A stretch of 64,000 bases of DNA from Hypericum androsaemum (GCA_963995505.1 OZ023180.1:372501-436500); one strand, 5' to 3'; positions 1-11,708 are shown, counted from the stretch's first letter. The notes: generated from the letters alone by a model not told the origin. Translations and numbers: made by a program.

Positions 1-1120
1 TATTATTGGTTTATTCTCTCCTCCCTAATTTTTGGAAAGGAATGATATTTTGGGAAAAACGGTTTGGAATCCTCTCTCTTAACTCTAGTGCAAGTACTAT
101 TTGGCTTCGGAGGATGGAAATACAATGCACGTAGAAACCGTGTGCGTATTTCCTTTTCCTTGGGTTTTCGCAATTCATAGAATGGGTTATTTATTTCGGG
201 ACGAAATATTCAATATTGAAGTCGATCGCTTTTTTGATAATCCCATACAGAAGAAAAGCCTTCCCTTGCAATCTGAGCATTTGACAATTTTCTTTCTAAA
301 TACAAAATCATCCACTTTATCTTTCTATTTTTGGCATCTCAACTACTAGAAAGTTGAATACCGCCAATGGCTTAAATTAATTGAACATGAATTGTTTTTT
401 GTTAATCAAATATCTAAAGTTTTGCAAAACTCTTATTCAAATCTAAATTAGTCAATTTAATGATTATCAATTTTTTTATTAACTTTTTAACTTATCGAAT
501 TTCAATTTACATTAATCAACGAATCTACCGCGCAAGACCCAACTCCAGCTCATGCACGATAAGCCGAACGTGTTCAGCACTCAACATACCTATTTAAAAA
601 GAACACTCCACATCTTCGAGTAACAACTTTTTTCAAGAAATATTTGCATCAATATTCCAATCGTCCCAACTTTTGGATCAATAGTAGGTCCAAATCCAGT
701 GGACCTCGGTGAATTAGGTGTTGAAATATTTGACTGCTCCCTCTCAAAACTCCCCTGGGTGGCCAAATATAAGATTTCCATTTTCCTTGGGCTGCGGATT
801 GTGGAGATACTAAACAAGTTCATTAGATTGAGAAATTGAACAAAGAAATGATCACTTGGTGTCCTTCGTGTAACCATAAAAACTCTATCACTTGGTGTCT
901 CACATTGTAATGATCATTAATTTACAGGTGTTTTTCCACCTTGTACATATTACATTTGACCATCCTTGGTGATCAATGTTGGCGAGTACAAACTGATACA
1001 AACAGTCGGAAATCGTACAAGTGTATAGCCACACTTTATTTTGATGTACAAAGAAAGAATCATTTGATAGTAAGAAAGAAAATGAGCGACACCTACAAGT
1101 GTGAGGTTTGGCTGCCGGCT
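1..1120. other. intergenic, no gene seen
   Basis: AT-rich sequence downstream (3') of the minus-strand gene that ends at 1121. Short open frames here have no recognisable domain and no codon-like composition. The part next to 1121 probably includes that gene's 3' UTR. I see no transposon termini. Confidence 0.6.
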
Positions 1121-3801
1121 TCAGTGAGCATTCCGGGTGAATAGTCCCTCAAATATTACAAAAAGGTCCTTATTATCGGGGCCAAATATCTCGTCCGCCT
1201 TCCGAAGAGTCTCCTGAGATGGGGCAACAAATGAAGAGAATGTGATTCTCTAAGAAATTCATACGAGAGAGCGGTGTATAAGAGAGCGAGAGAGATGTAC
1301 TTCTTTGGTTTGCTTGTGGGAATTCAATTCCTTGACATTCGCCAGAAAAGCACCAAACTGCTCATAGGACAGACGACTCCTGTTTAAACAAGACGACGAT
1401 CAGACAATAAGTTAATAACAGTTGAAGGACCATAAATCAAGTTGTTTTAGGGGACAGGAACCACAAAGAATATGCAGGTCGGGTAAAAAATTAAGCTGAC
1501 GCTGGTAATGCTGCATTAGCATGAACCACAATGCCAAAAATAAAATGAGATGGACTTCTGAAAAACAAAAATCTTTCCACGAATCTGAGTTTCCAACCAT
1601 AATGAGTCCATACCTTACTTGGCGGAAGAACTCTTTGCCATCCACTCGAGCCCGTCCTAAGAAATATAGTGAAAAAGCACTTGTCATGTAACACCAAACA
1701 ATTATAAAACCAAATATTTCCAATGCGTACTCAGCAGCTCATGGCCAATCTATGAGACTTGACGCGGCAGGTGCAACACATATCAAAACTTAGCACTGCT
1801 AACAGAAATCAATTACAGATGTACATTGTTGATCCCTACATCAATCCACTTCATTGAAACATCAAATTCAGAGATATCAGAAGCACCATGTTCACTAACT
1901 TATAGTCCAACCATCACATGAGGTGTAACTTGGCTAACAAGAGTGCTCTGAACTTTCCCTTCGAACAAGGTGAATTACTGATAAAGGTCGAGGGGCTCAC
2001 TCACCAACAAGCTTATCATGAAACCCAAAAGTCTTCAGGAAGACTATGAAGAGAGGACATTGGTATTCTAGATAAAGGGTTTCCTAATATTCAGCAAAAT
2101 GCAGCAACCATTAAAGAAATATAGAGCTCACCAGTGAACGATCCACTTTCTGAGCTTGACAGTGAGCCTGATTGACTCGAAGGCATGGAAGAAAAAATTG
2201 ATGCCCTATCATCAAGCATGCCTCTTGATGAGGAAAATGACATTGAATGTCGCCTTGGAGAGACCGGCTTTGATGTCCTTGTGGGGGATACAGAAGCTGA
2301 TAAACTTGGAGGAGAACCCGGAGGAGTAAGTCTGGGTGTGCTCGTCTGGGAGGCTAGTAAGAAGCTTTGCGATATAGCAGGTCTGTATGCTGCATCAGGA
2401 CATCATCATACAAGGACGTATCTTAATTACTCGCTATACACTCACACTGGCATGAAAAGGTGCTTAGTGGTGCATTCACTTGTGCATTGTAAGAGTTATG
2501 GAAGCAAACAAACTTTGCATAGCATAGAAGTATCTAATCACAAAATAATCCCATAATTGAACACAGTGACCTGCCTTCTAAGAAGGCAATAGACAATATA
2601 CTCATACCATCTGTCTCGCGATCATCTGGAAATGAGTTTCTCATATCTGAAACTGAAACATCACTTCGGAAGGAAGAGAATCTTGAAGCTGTTGAGCCAA
2701 CATCATCTTCTGCGGCAAGTTTGACAATCATTTTTTTAATAAAACAATGAACGTGAGTAAAAATAGTTGTCCTGGCGAAAACATAGATCGAGTAATTTTA
2801 ACTTAGTTAAGCACACGGACTCGGTGTATCAACTTAGTTTTTATTTCTAGAGCACCAATAATTTCAAAAAAACAGAACAAAAGATCAGGACTACAAATGA
2901 AAAAAGTACAGGCTTGCACATCCCTTTTACAGATGGAAAGAATCATTTCCTCCTCTAATACGCAGCCTGTAAAGGACTCGAACGGGAACGTAAACCAGAA
3001 GAAAGAACACCGTACCACTTGGCGTAGGCTTTGCAATGATTTTTTGAGCTCCAGTCTGCAGAATGTCAAATCTAAATGGTGAAAACGGTTTCTCAGCAAC
3101 AAAAACATACCGCATCAGTTTCATTCACTACAAAACATTAAAGATCGAGATAAACTACCGGGCTTTCTTCGTCCTCTTGGAGTGACTGCATCAAAGTCTT
3201 CCTGAAAACTTCCAACTGCACCAAAATCCAGACCTCACATTACAAACAATTCCTGACTTTCCTAAACTACCCTCCTCCTAGTTCATTCTACTATCATCTT
3301 GTTAAAACTGATTAGCAAAAAGCTCGAGAAACCGCCTACCTTGGAAACATCTCTCTGGAGCTTCCTCACCGACACGGAAAGCGAGGCGTTCTCCTTCAAC
3401 AACTTCTCCTAAGAACAGCAGACAATGAAATCCCGAAATTAACCTCGGAAGCAACTCGAAATTTAACTTTACTACCGAGAAGAGAGAGAAAGAACCTTGT
3501 CGAGCTCAGACTGGGCGAGCCTACCGGAGACGTCGGACAGGGAGGCGTCGAGGGACTCGACCTGGGAGGTGAGGTCGCCGATGACGTCATCCTTCTCGGC
3601 GAGGGCGTCGCGGAGGGAGGAGGCCTCGGACTCGAGGGCGGAGATGCGCGCGGAGAGGGCGATGGACGTTATCTTGCGGGCCACGTCCAGCTGCTCGAAC
3701 GGATCCGAGGGGAGCAGGCTCAGCAACTCGTCCGGGATCCCGAACGGCGTCGTCGCCGCGGTGGAAAGGCCCGATTCCTCCTCCTCCTCCGCTGCCGGCA
3801 T
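1121..3801 (-). CDS. At4g15545-like coiled-coil protein
   Basis: Nine exons read on the minus strand: 3801-3496, 3408-3340, 3215-3159, 3055-3016, 2709-2608, 2389-2132, 1656-1614, 1379-1301 and 1213-1121. They sum to 1047 nt, giving 348 residues and a TGA stop. The N-terminus has an acidic/Ser stretch, then a conserved block (IPDELLSLLPSDPFEQLDVA, residues 22-41) and a heptad-rich coiled coil to about residue 145. The middle is Ser/Pro-rich with PRLTPPGSP and SPRRHSMSF. The C-terminus has the block VDGKEFFRQVRSRLSYEQFG and ends FEGLFTRNAH. The order and wording match the plant protein known as 'uncharacterized protein At4g15545' (about 337 aa). Its biochemical role is not known to me. The start is the only ATG that gives the conserved N-terminus. 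No damage is seen. Intron borders are inferred from frame and GT-AG rules. Confidence 0.93.
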
Positions 3802-4383
3802 ATCCCCCTTCCAACGAACTCAACTGCTCTCGGCTTTTTGTCTTTTATCGGCTTTTTTCTCTTTTCCCGAAATTAATTTACGCGGAGTTACTTAATAATA
3901 TTATCGGTGGCGTCTCGTTTATTTTATTACGAATAGTCACCCACCTGTGGCGTTCACTTATAATTTATTAAATTTTTATTACTCAAATACGTATCGTGAC
4001 TTTGGAAGTTAGAACGAACTCTTTTTTTAGATAAATTTTTACACTAAGCTAAGGTTTGAACTTTAGATTTTTTTAAAATTTATAACGCTTTGTACTGTTA
4101 GACTACATGTTCTTTGGCACAACGAACTATTATAACCATAAAAAACACTCTTATATAACTATTTAAAAAAAATAACTCTTATATAACTAGAACTTGTTAG
4201 CAAATTTTGAGTTTGGTTTAATCTGATTTAGCAAAATGAATAAATATCTAGACTTTTTAAGATCCAATATTTATACTGTCGAATCTATTTTACCAATGAA
4301 TTTTTCAGTCAATTTTTTAAAATTTATAGATTTATATTCAACTTCCAAAATTCTTGTGGGCCCCGCAGTAACTGGGTTAGATC
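3802..4383. other. 5' flank of the minus-strand gene
   Basis: Upstream region of the gene starting at 3801. It becomes very AT-rich from about 3900. No clear TATA box can be assigned. No gene is seen. Confidence 0.5.
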
Positions 4384-4834
4384 TAAGGGTGAGCAAAAAA
4401 TCCGATATCCGATATCCGAATCCGATATCCGATTTTTTTTTCGGATTCGGATTCGGATACTTTTATATTCGGATTCGTATTCGGATTATCCGAAATATTT
4501 ATTTCGGATTCGGATATAAAAAATATAAATTCGGATTATCCGAATATCCGAATTTATTAATACATATGTAATATATCTATTGGGCTGGGCCGATTTTAAT
4601 TGGAAGATGGGTTGACCTTAACACATATATATTATATTTAAACACGTTTGACTCTATATAAAACTAAACAACAACAAAATTTGGATTATCCGAGTCCGAA
4701 TCCGAAATAATTTCGGATTTCGGATAATTCGGATTTCGGATTCGGAGTCGGATCAAAAAATACTAAATTCGAATATTTCGGATAATAGAAAATTCGGATA
4801 ATTCGAATTCGGATTATCCGAATGCTCACCCCTA
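4384..4834. mobile_element. non-autonomous hAT-like element (451 bp)
   Basis: The ends are inverted: TAAGGGTGAGCA on the left and TGCTCACCCCTA on the right, with one mismatch. They are flanked by an 8-bp near-perfect duplication, GTTAGATC (4376-4383) and GTTAGTTC (4835-4842), 7 of 8 identical. An 8-bp TSD plus this TIR fits the hAT superfamily. The interior is dominated by many inverted and direct copies of TCCGATATCCGAATCC-type repeats near both ends, the subterminal repeats usually bound by hAT transposases. No coding sequence. Confidence 0.8.
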
Positions 4835-5701
4835 GTTAGTTCCGTTAGGATGGATGGAAGTCTGAGTGGTGGTTATTGGGGGTGGCCCGTGAGGAAGGGG
4901 AATCAATCAATCAGTACTAAATGGTAAACTTGTCTTTCTCACTCTCTACGTAGCCACAAGTTCGTAATCCCCTCATCCCCCCGTCAACCCATTTATTCTC
5001 GCCTTCCCGTGAATTAATCAATCACTCACTCACACGTCTGGATATTAATTAATTAAGCTGGCCTAATACGCCTTTTGGATTATAATGATTCGGGTAGGGT
5101 AGGCTTGATTAAAGCTAAATAGGAAGATTAAGTACTAGCTAGATCCCCGACCCGACAGTTTCCGAATATCATTTTCACGAGGGCCGGGCCCATTGTTTTC
5201 ATTCAGATTAATTAAGCATAATGGAGTCCCCTAAGCATGGTGGAGGCCAAGCCCACGAAGAGAAGTGGTACTGCAATATCTGATCTTGGATCGGCCTGTA
5301 TCTGCCTCAAATAGTCCGTTTTAATTTCACGACACGGTCTGAGCCTTCTCACACACGTAAATAAATGATGTATGTGATTTTATCTCAATCTATCCGATTT
5401 ATATCCACTATTATATATCTCGTTACAAAAAAATAAAAAATGTCACAAATCTCGTCCTTATCTCCTTATCCACGAAGCATAGTCATCTCTTCTCCACTTG
5501 GCAAAACCTTCACTGCGATTTGGAAAACAAAAAAAAAAATATATATATATATATATATACACACACACCAGAGATGATGAATTTAAATTAGCAATCGAAT
5601 CGTCTCCTCGTTAATCGCTACATTCTTCACTCGAATTCCACAATATCTTACATCAGATTATTGTTTCCCTCGTTATTATTTTCGTTTTATTCCCGTGGAA
5701 T
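4835..5701. other. 5' flank and UTR of the P-loop gene
   Basis: Intergenic DNA leading to the ATG at 5702. It holds an A-run followed by an (AT)n(AC)n microsatellite at 5539-5569. No separate gene is recognised. Confidence 0.5.
5539..5569. repeat. (AT)n(AC)n microsatellite
   Basis: Alternating AT dinucleotides pass into AC dinucleotides after an A-run, about 135 bp upstream of the start codon at 5702. It probably lies in the promoter or 5' UTR and is likely to vary in length between individuals. Confidence 0.9.
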
Positions 5702-6352
5702 ATGATACCTAAGAAAGGAGACGCGAAGGTTCCGATCATAATAGCGATGAAGGGTCACCCAGGGACAGGGAAGACGACGATAGCTCGCTCTTTGGCTACT
5801 TCCCTCAATATCCCACTCCTGGACAAGGATGACGTCAGGGACTCCACTTTCTCTCTCCAACACGTTCATTCCGTGGACGCATCGGTCCTAAACGACCTGT
5901 CGTACGAGGTCATCTGCAGGATCGCGTCCACCCAGCTCCAGCTGGGCCTTGGCGTGGTCCTCGATTCCCCACTCTCCCGTAGGGCCCACCTCGACCGGAT
6001 GGTCCAGCTGGCGTCGTCCGCCGGGGCCCGCCTCCTTGTCGTGGAGTGCAGGCCCTCGGATGGGAGGGTGTGGCGGGAGCGGCTCGAGAGGAGGGGGTCC
6101 GGGGAGGGCGCCAGCTGGCACAAGCCTGCAACGTGGGACGATCTAGAGGCGTTGCTGGGGAGGTATGGCGGGTGTACGGACTATGATCTCGGCGGTGTTC
6201 CGGTGATGGTCGTGGACACGTCGGCTCGTGTTGGTGTTGATGAGATCGTATCCAGAGTGGTCCGGTTCATCGAGTCTTATGGGCGTGGCGGCTCTGAGGC
6301 CGTTGGATCGTTTGTGTCCAATAAAATAGATGCCACGTGGCGGCTCTTATGA
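5702..6352 (+). CDS. P-loop NTPase, AAA_33-type kinase-like
   Basis: An intronless gene of 216 residues. Walker A is clear: GHPGTGKTT at residues 18-26 after the hydrophobic strand VPIIIAMK. A Walker-B-like strand (LGVVLDSPL, about 82-90) is followed by RRAHLDRM. A later strand, ARLLVVECRP, ends in a region rich in Arg (RVWRERLERRG) that could form the lid. This order fits small ATP-dependent kinases of the AAA_33 type, found in plants as 'P-loop NTPase superfamily' proteins. The substrate cannot be told from sequence. The gene body is GC-rich compared with its flanks, normal for an intronless plant gene. The ATG at 5702 is the first in frame and sits just before the conserved core. Nothing is broken. 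Confidence 0.85.
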   Translation: MIPKKGDAKVPIIIAMKGHPGTGKTTIARSLATSLNIPLLDKDDVRDSTFSLQHVHSVDASVLNDLSYEVICRIASTQLQLGLGVVLDSPLSRRAHLDRMVQLASSAGARLLVVECRPSDGRVWRERLERRGSGEGASWHKPATWDDLEALLGRYGGCTDYDLGGVPVMVVDTSARVGVDEIVSRVVRFIESYGRGGSEAVGSFVSNKIDATWRLL

Positions 6353-8300
6353 CGTTGGATCGTTTAAATTTTTTTTTTTTGAAAATGATCGTTTAAATTT
6401 TGATAACGTCGCAACTTTTGGATTGTGATGCAAACGTGTTGGGTCCGTTATCTAAAGGGATAAGATTGCCTCGATTGGTGCCAGGTGACGGTAAATAATA
6501 AAGCTCAAGCATCACCCTCACATTTGAGTGACTGTATCATTGCCCGATGGATACAAGAAAAGAACATTAAAGAGATTCCTGATTCGCACATTATTCATCG
6601 TGTCAATATTTTCGCTTGTCACTTTGGAGGATGCTTCCTAAATACGGAATGTTGTATAGTCCGTTCCAAAAAAAGGTGACAATTATGAGGTAACATGGCC
6701 GTGCCCAGATTTTAGTTATTACAATTCTCTAGTACCTTCTCATTCTAATAAAAAAAATCCTTAGTCTACTTTTATAAAAATACATGAATTATCTGTATTT
6801 GGTCTAGTAACAATAAAGAATGGAATAAAGTCTACCTAAAAAAAATAGAGAATGGAATAAGTGGAGAGAGAGACCTAGATGACCCACTTTAAAAAGCTTC
6901 CTCGATTTGTTCCCTCTTTTTATCGTGGACAATAATTAAGCACGCAAATGGGGTCGAGCCGAGGTCTACCTGAGCCTTTTAAAAAATTTGCAAGTGCGGT
7001 TCGGTTCAGCTAAAAATCAGATCATTGCTTTCCTTAAAAATGAAAATCAATCATGGCTCAGAAAAGATGAGCAATTAGCCTCGCCTCAACAGTAATCAAA
7101 GCATCCTATTGAATTACTACATGTGAAGTAGTAATCAAGAACTTTTTATCATATGGTTAGGATAGTAATGAATCTTACCTCATATCTTACAAGTTAGTGA
7201 AAATTTTGTTTGGTAAGAGAATAAAATTTAATACCATCTAAATTCATCCAGAGTTATGTCAATTTGTCTAAATTTTATTTTTATAAAAAAATCAAGAACA
7301 TTTTTTTTCCTCCATAAACCCTCCCCTACTTATCAAGAACCTGTCTGCATTTTTTTGACATGGGACGGATATCTCACTCTCTCTTTTAATATTGAATAGT
7401 CCTCTCTTTGAACATAAAACTTTTACCAATAAGATCTGACTCGGGCGGTGCATTAGTTAAACCGGTTCATCTTTTAACGAAAGCAATAGCTCTGTGCTTC
7501 CGAAGTCACTGTCTTCTTTCCTCCCACCTTTACTTTATATTTCTATTAACCTTTACTTTTATTTGTTGCTTCGTTTTTTTAAAAGGATATTTGTTGCTTC
7601 GTTCAAAGAGAAAGCATTCCTTAGTCCTTCCCACCCACCTGCTTTTCATTTTTCCACTTAAATACTGTAAAGTGCCCGCCACTAAAAGATATCTCTACTT
7701 TTAAAAACAAGATAATAAATCATCACACCAGAGAGCATTTTAATAAAGCTCTGCTCGCCCCGTTATTCCTCTTTTGCCCTCGGAGAACATAAGAAATTGC
7801 GTTTAGAGCAAACTGCTTTAAGAGAGTCGGTCGAAGCAAACCTACCAAAGAAAAAAGCTGCGTTCAATGGAAAATTTTGTAGCTTAATCAATTTCGAGTG
7901 AAAAAATAATAATGAACAAGAAAGAAAGAGACGTTTAAAAAAATTGCGAATCTCAGGATACGACTGATCAGACCGGAAGTTTTTTATTTAAAATATATTA
8001 TTTTTATAGTATTTAATTGTAAATGGTAGGAACTATTTTGTATTTTTTTCCCTTCCCCCGTCCACTTACCTACCAAATTTTATTAAAATTATTTTATTTT
8101 AAACATCACTTACCAAATTCAACTAAAAAAAACATAACACAAAAAATCGAACCAAATCGGGTAAGTTTTGGTCGAACCGGCGATTTTTGGTCGAACCGGT
8201 AATTTTTGGTCGAAATGAGGCTGAAAATCGCCCGGTCTAACTAGAAAATGGTCGGTTCGACTGAAACCCCTTTTGACCATAAAAACGAGCCGCTATAGGG
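6353..8300. other. intergenic, AT-rich, no gene seen
   Basis: The first part is the 3' UTR of the kinase-like gene. The rest has stop codons in all frames at the scale expected of non-coding DNA. From about 8130 there is a dispersed-repeat-like stretch with several copies of a TTGGTCGAACCGG motif. It resumes after 9499 and resembles sequence near 14780-14995. The TSD of the following element is at 8292-8300. Confidence 0.5.
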
Positions 8301-9490
8301 GGATTTGGATTCAGGGGGACTACATAAAAATCATCTCCATGGTATGGACTAAATATAGGCCTTTAGATTTGATCAAATTCTTTTTTTACAGATCTGATGG
8401 TCAGAATCTGTTGAGGGTATTTTCGAGTTTTTATCCAAACATACTCATTAGGGTTTCACCTTTTTTCTATATAATCCCACAAAAAAAATATAATCCCCCT
8501 CCTTCCCCGCCGCCGCCGCCCCCCAAAGTTGAGGGCCGAGGGCGGTGGATTTGGATGCCCGCCCTCTGCGACGTTACCCAAAAGACCCTACTAGGGTTCC
8601 CTCAGAGGTTGTTTTCAATTATCAGAGTTTGTAGCTCTTTTGTTGTTCTGGAACATATATATTTGTTTCTACTGGTCTCTGCAAGATTTCATGCTTTCTA
8701 TATTTGCACCCTCCTTGTTTAGATTCTGTTGAGTCTTATCCTCCGAGGGTGGAACTGGTGGAGAGGACGTTCATTTTGACAAGTCTGTGCTCCTCGAACC
8801 TTTGATTTTGCAGTTCAATCATGGGATCATGTAACAGGGCTTTCGACGATTTAATGTGTCTAATCGACAATGGAATGGCTCCTGCATTGCATTTTTCTAT
8901 TCTTGAAGCACTTAGTTTTTTTATACTTGTTGTTCTTTGAGTATCTTATTGCTCTGCTACTTGGTTTTAGCGATGCAAGATTTTTTATTTTATTGGGATC
9001 AACCCAAATTGGAAGCCTGAATTGACCCGATCTGAGGTCAAAAGAAGTGGCTTGAATAAATATACCAATATCAGAGAAGAAGCATACCAATATAAGATAA
9101 TAAGTATACCAATATCGGAGAAGACGTATACCAATATCAGAAAAGACGTATACCAATACGAGAGTAAATGTACACCAATATCAGAGAAGAAGTATACCAA
9201 TATCAGAGAAGATGTATACCAATACCAGAGTAAAAGTATACCAATACCAGAGAAGATGGAAACTAATATCATAGTAGAATGAAACCAATATCATAGTAGA
9301 ATGAAACCAATAGTATAGTAGATGAAAACCAATATCCGAGAAAATGGAAACTAATATTCTCATACTTGTATTTCCATAATTTGTATTATTTTGCTGATAT
9401 TTTTTTTAATTATTTTAATTATTGTACTTTCAATATTACTCCTATCTCTTTCAGTGGGGATTATCTATGTCCCCACTGAATTTGAACCCA
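8301..9490. mobile_element. non-autonomous MULE-like element with 22-bp repeats
   Basis: The 9-mer CTATAGGGG occurs directly on both sides (8292-8300 and 9491-9499), as a 9-bp MULE-type TSD. The inner ends are imperfect inverted repeats of about 30 bp sharing an ATTCAG(G/T)GGGGAC core. The interior has a 5'UTR-like stretch (8490-8830, CCG repeats, a possible intron ending in TTTTGCAG before an ATG at 8821) that could be a captured gene fragment. A 22-bp tandem array follows at 9061-9368. There is no transposase. The TIR is degenerate, so the superfamily call rests mainly on the TSD length. Confidence 0.6.
9061..9368. repeat. 22-bp tandem array, 14 units
   Basis: Fourteen consecutive 22-bp units share the core ACCAATATCAGAG. 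The first nine are close to each other (unit starts TATACC), and the last five have drifted to GAAACC or GAAACT starts. Because 22 is not a multiple of 3, the open frames across it on both strands are by-products and not proteins. A shorter, inverted array with the same core and period is in the element near 19560-19800. Confidence 0.9.
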
Positions 9491-9592
9491 CTATAGGGGA
9501 CGATTCGGTCGGACCACGTTTTTTAAAACTATGGATAAATTAAGCACACCCGGTAGTAGCCGGTGCCGTGGTCTGCGTTTAACGGACATCAT

Positions 9593-10372
9593 TAGGGGTG
9601 AGCATTCGGGATATCCCGATCCCGAATACCGAATACCGAAAATCCCGAATACCGAAATTTAAAAAAAACCCCTACCGATCCCGAACCGAAATAATTTCGG
9701 GATATCCCAAATACCGAATTAAAATTTCGGGATTATACCGAAAATCCCAAAAATCCCGAATTTTTAAATAAAAAAACTAATTCAGAAAAAAAAGAAAATC
9801 AAGTTCTCCATCCTAATACAAAAAACCTAATCCTCTCATCTCCTCCAAGAAGATTAACCCACAAAAGTTCAAAATTCCTAAATTCTAACCTAATTCTCAA
9901 AACCTTCAAATTCGAAACCCTAACCTGAGGGAGGTTGTAACTTGGAAGAGTGGCCACGAGGTGTGGAGGAGTGACTGCGGTGGTGGTGGCCGAGAGGCCG
10001 GTCGCCGGTCGGCCGGTCGAGATCGAGAGAGAGAGGAGGGGGGGAGCGGGGGAGAAGAGAAGAAAGGGGGAGAAGAGAAGAAAGGGGGAGGAGAGAGAAC
10101 GTCTCTCTGGAAGTGGGAGTGGAAGGGGAGGAAAGTGTATTTTTCCCATATATATATAGGTGGGTAAAATTACACTTTAGTACTTTGGAATTTTCGGTAT
10201 TACCGAAATAATACCGGTATATACCGAACCGATCCCGAATACCGAAATTACCGAAATTTTCTGAAAAACCTTACCGAATTAACTCCCGAATACCGAACTC
10301 CCGATCCCGAACTCCCGAATACCGAAATAATTTCGGGATATCCCGAATACCGATCCCATTTGCTCACCCCTA
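9593..10372. mobile_element. non-autonomous hAT-like element (780 bp)
   Basis: Perfect 12-bp inverted ends, TAGGGGTGAGCA and TGCTCACCCCTA, are flanked by a perfect 8-bp TSD GACATCAT (9585-9592 and 10373-10380). Both subterminal regions are packed with CCCGAATACCGAAA-type repeats. It is a sister of the element at 4384-4834: the TIR is the same, but the subterminal repeat differs. The 230-bp middle (about 9900-10140) is purine-rich on the plus strand and non-repetitive. It opens a 116-codon frame on the minus strand with no recognisable domain, perhaps the remains of the parent element's 5' region. Confidence 0.88.
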
Positions 10373-10380
10373 GACATCAT

Positions 10381-11105
10381 TCATTATAAGGATTCGAAAA
10401 ACACAATAATCCCCCATTATATAAAAACCAAATATGTTCATCAAAATCAACACCTACCATGGACCCCACCAACTTGCAGAAAATGAAATAATTTTCCCTC
10501 GGGAAACAGACAAGCAACCCCCTCGAGTCCTCGACGACCAAACTCACTTTCCATCCAAGTTCCAACCCCACGCCGTTATGTCTCGCTGTCACCTCCGTTA
10601 GTCAAGTGGGGCCCGCTCATCCTTACAGACCGCCCCGGTCAGCACGTACCTAAACAACGCGCTCAAACCAGGCGGCTCTCTATCCTCCCCCTCTATTTTT
10701 TCCTCGCACTATTTTTTTTTGTTAACAGATTCTTTCCTTTGAATGTCTTTTTTTTTTAAGATTAGGGAAGGCCGGTGGGAACGCTCCCACCAGACCCCTC
10801 CTTTTTCTCACCTTTTTCTTCCCCCAACTTCTCCTCCACTATAAATCGAAGCCCCATCCATTTTGTAACCCATCTCAGAATATAACGCTCTCTAAGAAGG
10901 GGGAGCGACATTAGAAAACACCCAAACGCGTGCCACAACCACCCTTCCTTTCTCTTTCCTTTCCTCCTTGTCTTCTTCTCCGTTTCTTAACGCACACCGC
11001 CCTAAGGAAGGGAGAAATAGAAATTCGGTGAAAGAAAAGAGATAAAATTTTCTGTATTTACGCCTTCGATAATTTTAAGCTAATTTTCGGTAAAAATAGA
11101 AGAGG
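10381..11105 (+). promoter_or_regulatory. promoter and 5' UTR of the PNRC-motif gene
   Basis: A TATA box (TATAAAT, 10840-10846) precedes the ATG at 11106 by about 260 bp. Transcription should start about 25-35 bp after it, near 10870-10880, giving a pyrimidine-rich leader of roughly 230 nt. Position and sequence are seen; use as a promoter is inferred. Confidence 0.55.
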
Positions 11106-11708
11106 ATGGGAACGGAGGTGTTGAGGCCGCAGGATTATTTCGCAGAACGGGTCAGGGAGGCCCCCTCATGCCGCCGGAAAAGTTATTATTACGGAAATTA
11201 CCAGCATGCCCCTAGCTCCGCTAGCCCTACGCCTAACCCTAGGCCGTCCGGTAGGAAGCAGCCGCCCGTCCAGAAGAAGACGGCGATCTCGAAGAGATCC
11301 GCCTCCGTCGATGACGTGCCCAAGTTTGTCAGGAGCAGCCACCACCGGAGCGCCTCCTCCTCCTCCGTGAACCACCTGGCGATGGAGAAGGTGACCATCC
11401 TGAGGCGGGGCGAGTCGCTTGACTCGAAGATCAAGGGCGCCGAGGAGAGGAAGGAGCCGGCTGCCGACATGATCGTGACCGGTACCAGTCGGATCGGGCC
11501 AGACACCCCGGCCATGGTCCCGAAGCAGATCGGGATCGTGGATCTGAGGTCTCCGGTTCCCCGGAGCCCAATCTACGCCGGATCGGCGTGTGCTGTGTCC
11601 CCGGCCCCTAGCTCTCTCCCCCTCCCTTCCTTCTCGAAGAAGAAGCAGATCTCCTTCGATGACTCCGCCACCAGGGACCTCAGGCGCTTGCTTCGCCTCG
11701 AGTTTTGA
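11106..11708 (+). CDS. PNRC/EDC1-motif small basic protein
   Basis: An intronless frame of 200 residues, mostly disordered: rich in Ser, Pro, Arg and Lys. The N-terminus MGTEVLRPQDYF is typical of a small plant family. Near the C-terminus is YAGSACAVSPAPSSLPLPSF, which has the shape YAG-x(n)-SPxPxxLPxP seen in PNRC2 and in yeast Edc1/Edc2. In those proteins this short motif binds the EVH1 domain of the decapping factor Dcp1. The last conserved block is SFDDSATRDLRRLLRLEF. I infer a role in mRNA decapping or decay; this is motif-level evidence only. The start has the conserved N-terminus and follows a TATA box at a sensible distance. A (CT)n tract lies 44 bp after the stop. Confidence 0.85.
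   Translation: MGTEVLRPQDYFAERVREAPSCRRKSYYYGNYQHAPSSASPTPNPRPSGRKQPPVQKKTAISKRSASVDDVPKFVRSSHHRSASSSSVNHLAMEKVTILRRGESLDSKIKGAEERKEPAADMIVTGTSRIGPDTPAMVPKQIGIVDLRSPVPRSPIYAGSACAVSPAPSSLPLPSFSKKKQISFDDSATRDLRRLLRLEF

Noticed and set aside
2185..2556. 123-codon plus-strand frame
   Set aside because: Opposite to exon 6 of the At4g15545-like gene, whose minus-strand reading matches a known family.
8273..8722. 149-codon plus-strand frame
   Set aside because: It crosses the TSD and the left end of a transposable element and has no domain. A captured 5' UTR is the better reading.
9022..9363. Overlapping open frames on both strands with YTNIRE or ILVYFFSDIG repeats
   Set aside because: They are translations of the 22-bp tandem array; a 22-bp period shifts frame each unit, so no protein repeat is selected.
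9799..10149. 116-codon minus-strand frame inside the hAT-like element
   Set aside because: Low-complexity Pro/Leu/Ser, no domain, and it runs into the subterminal repeats.
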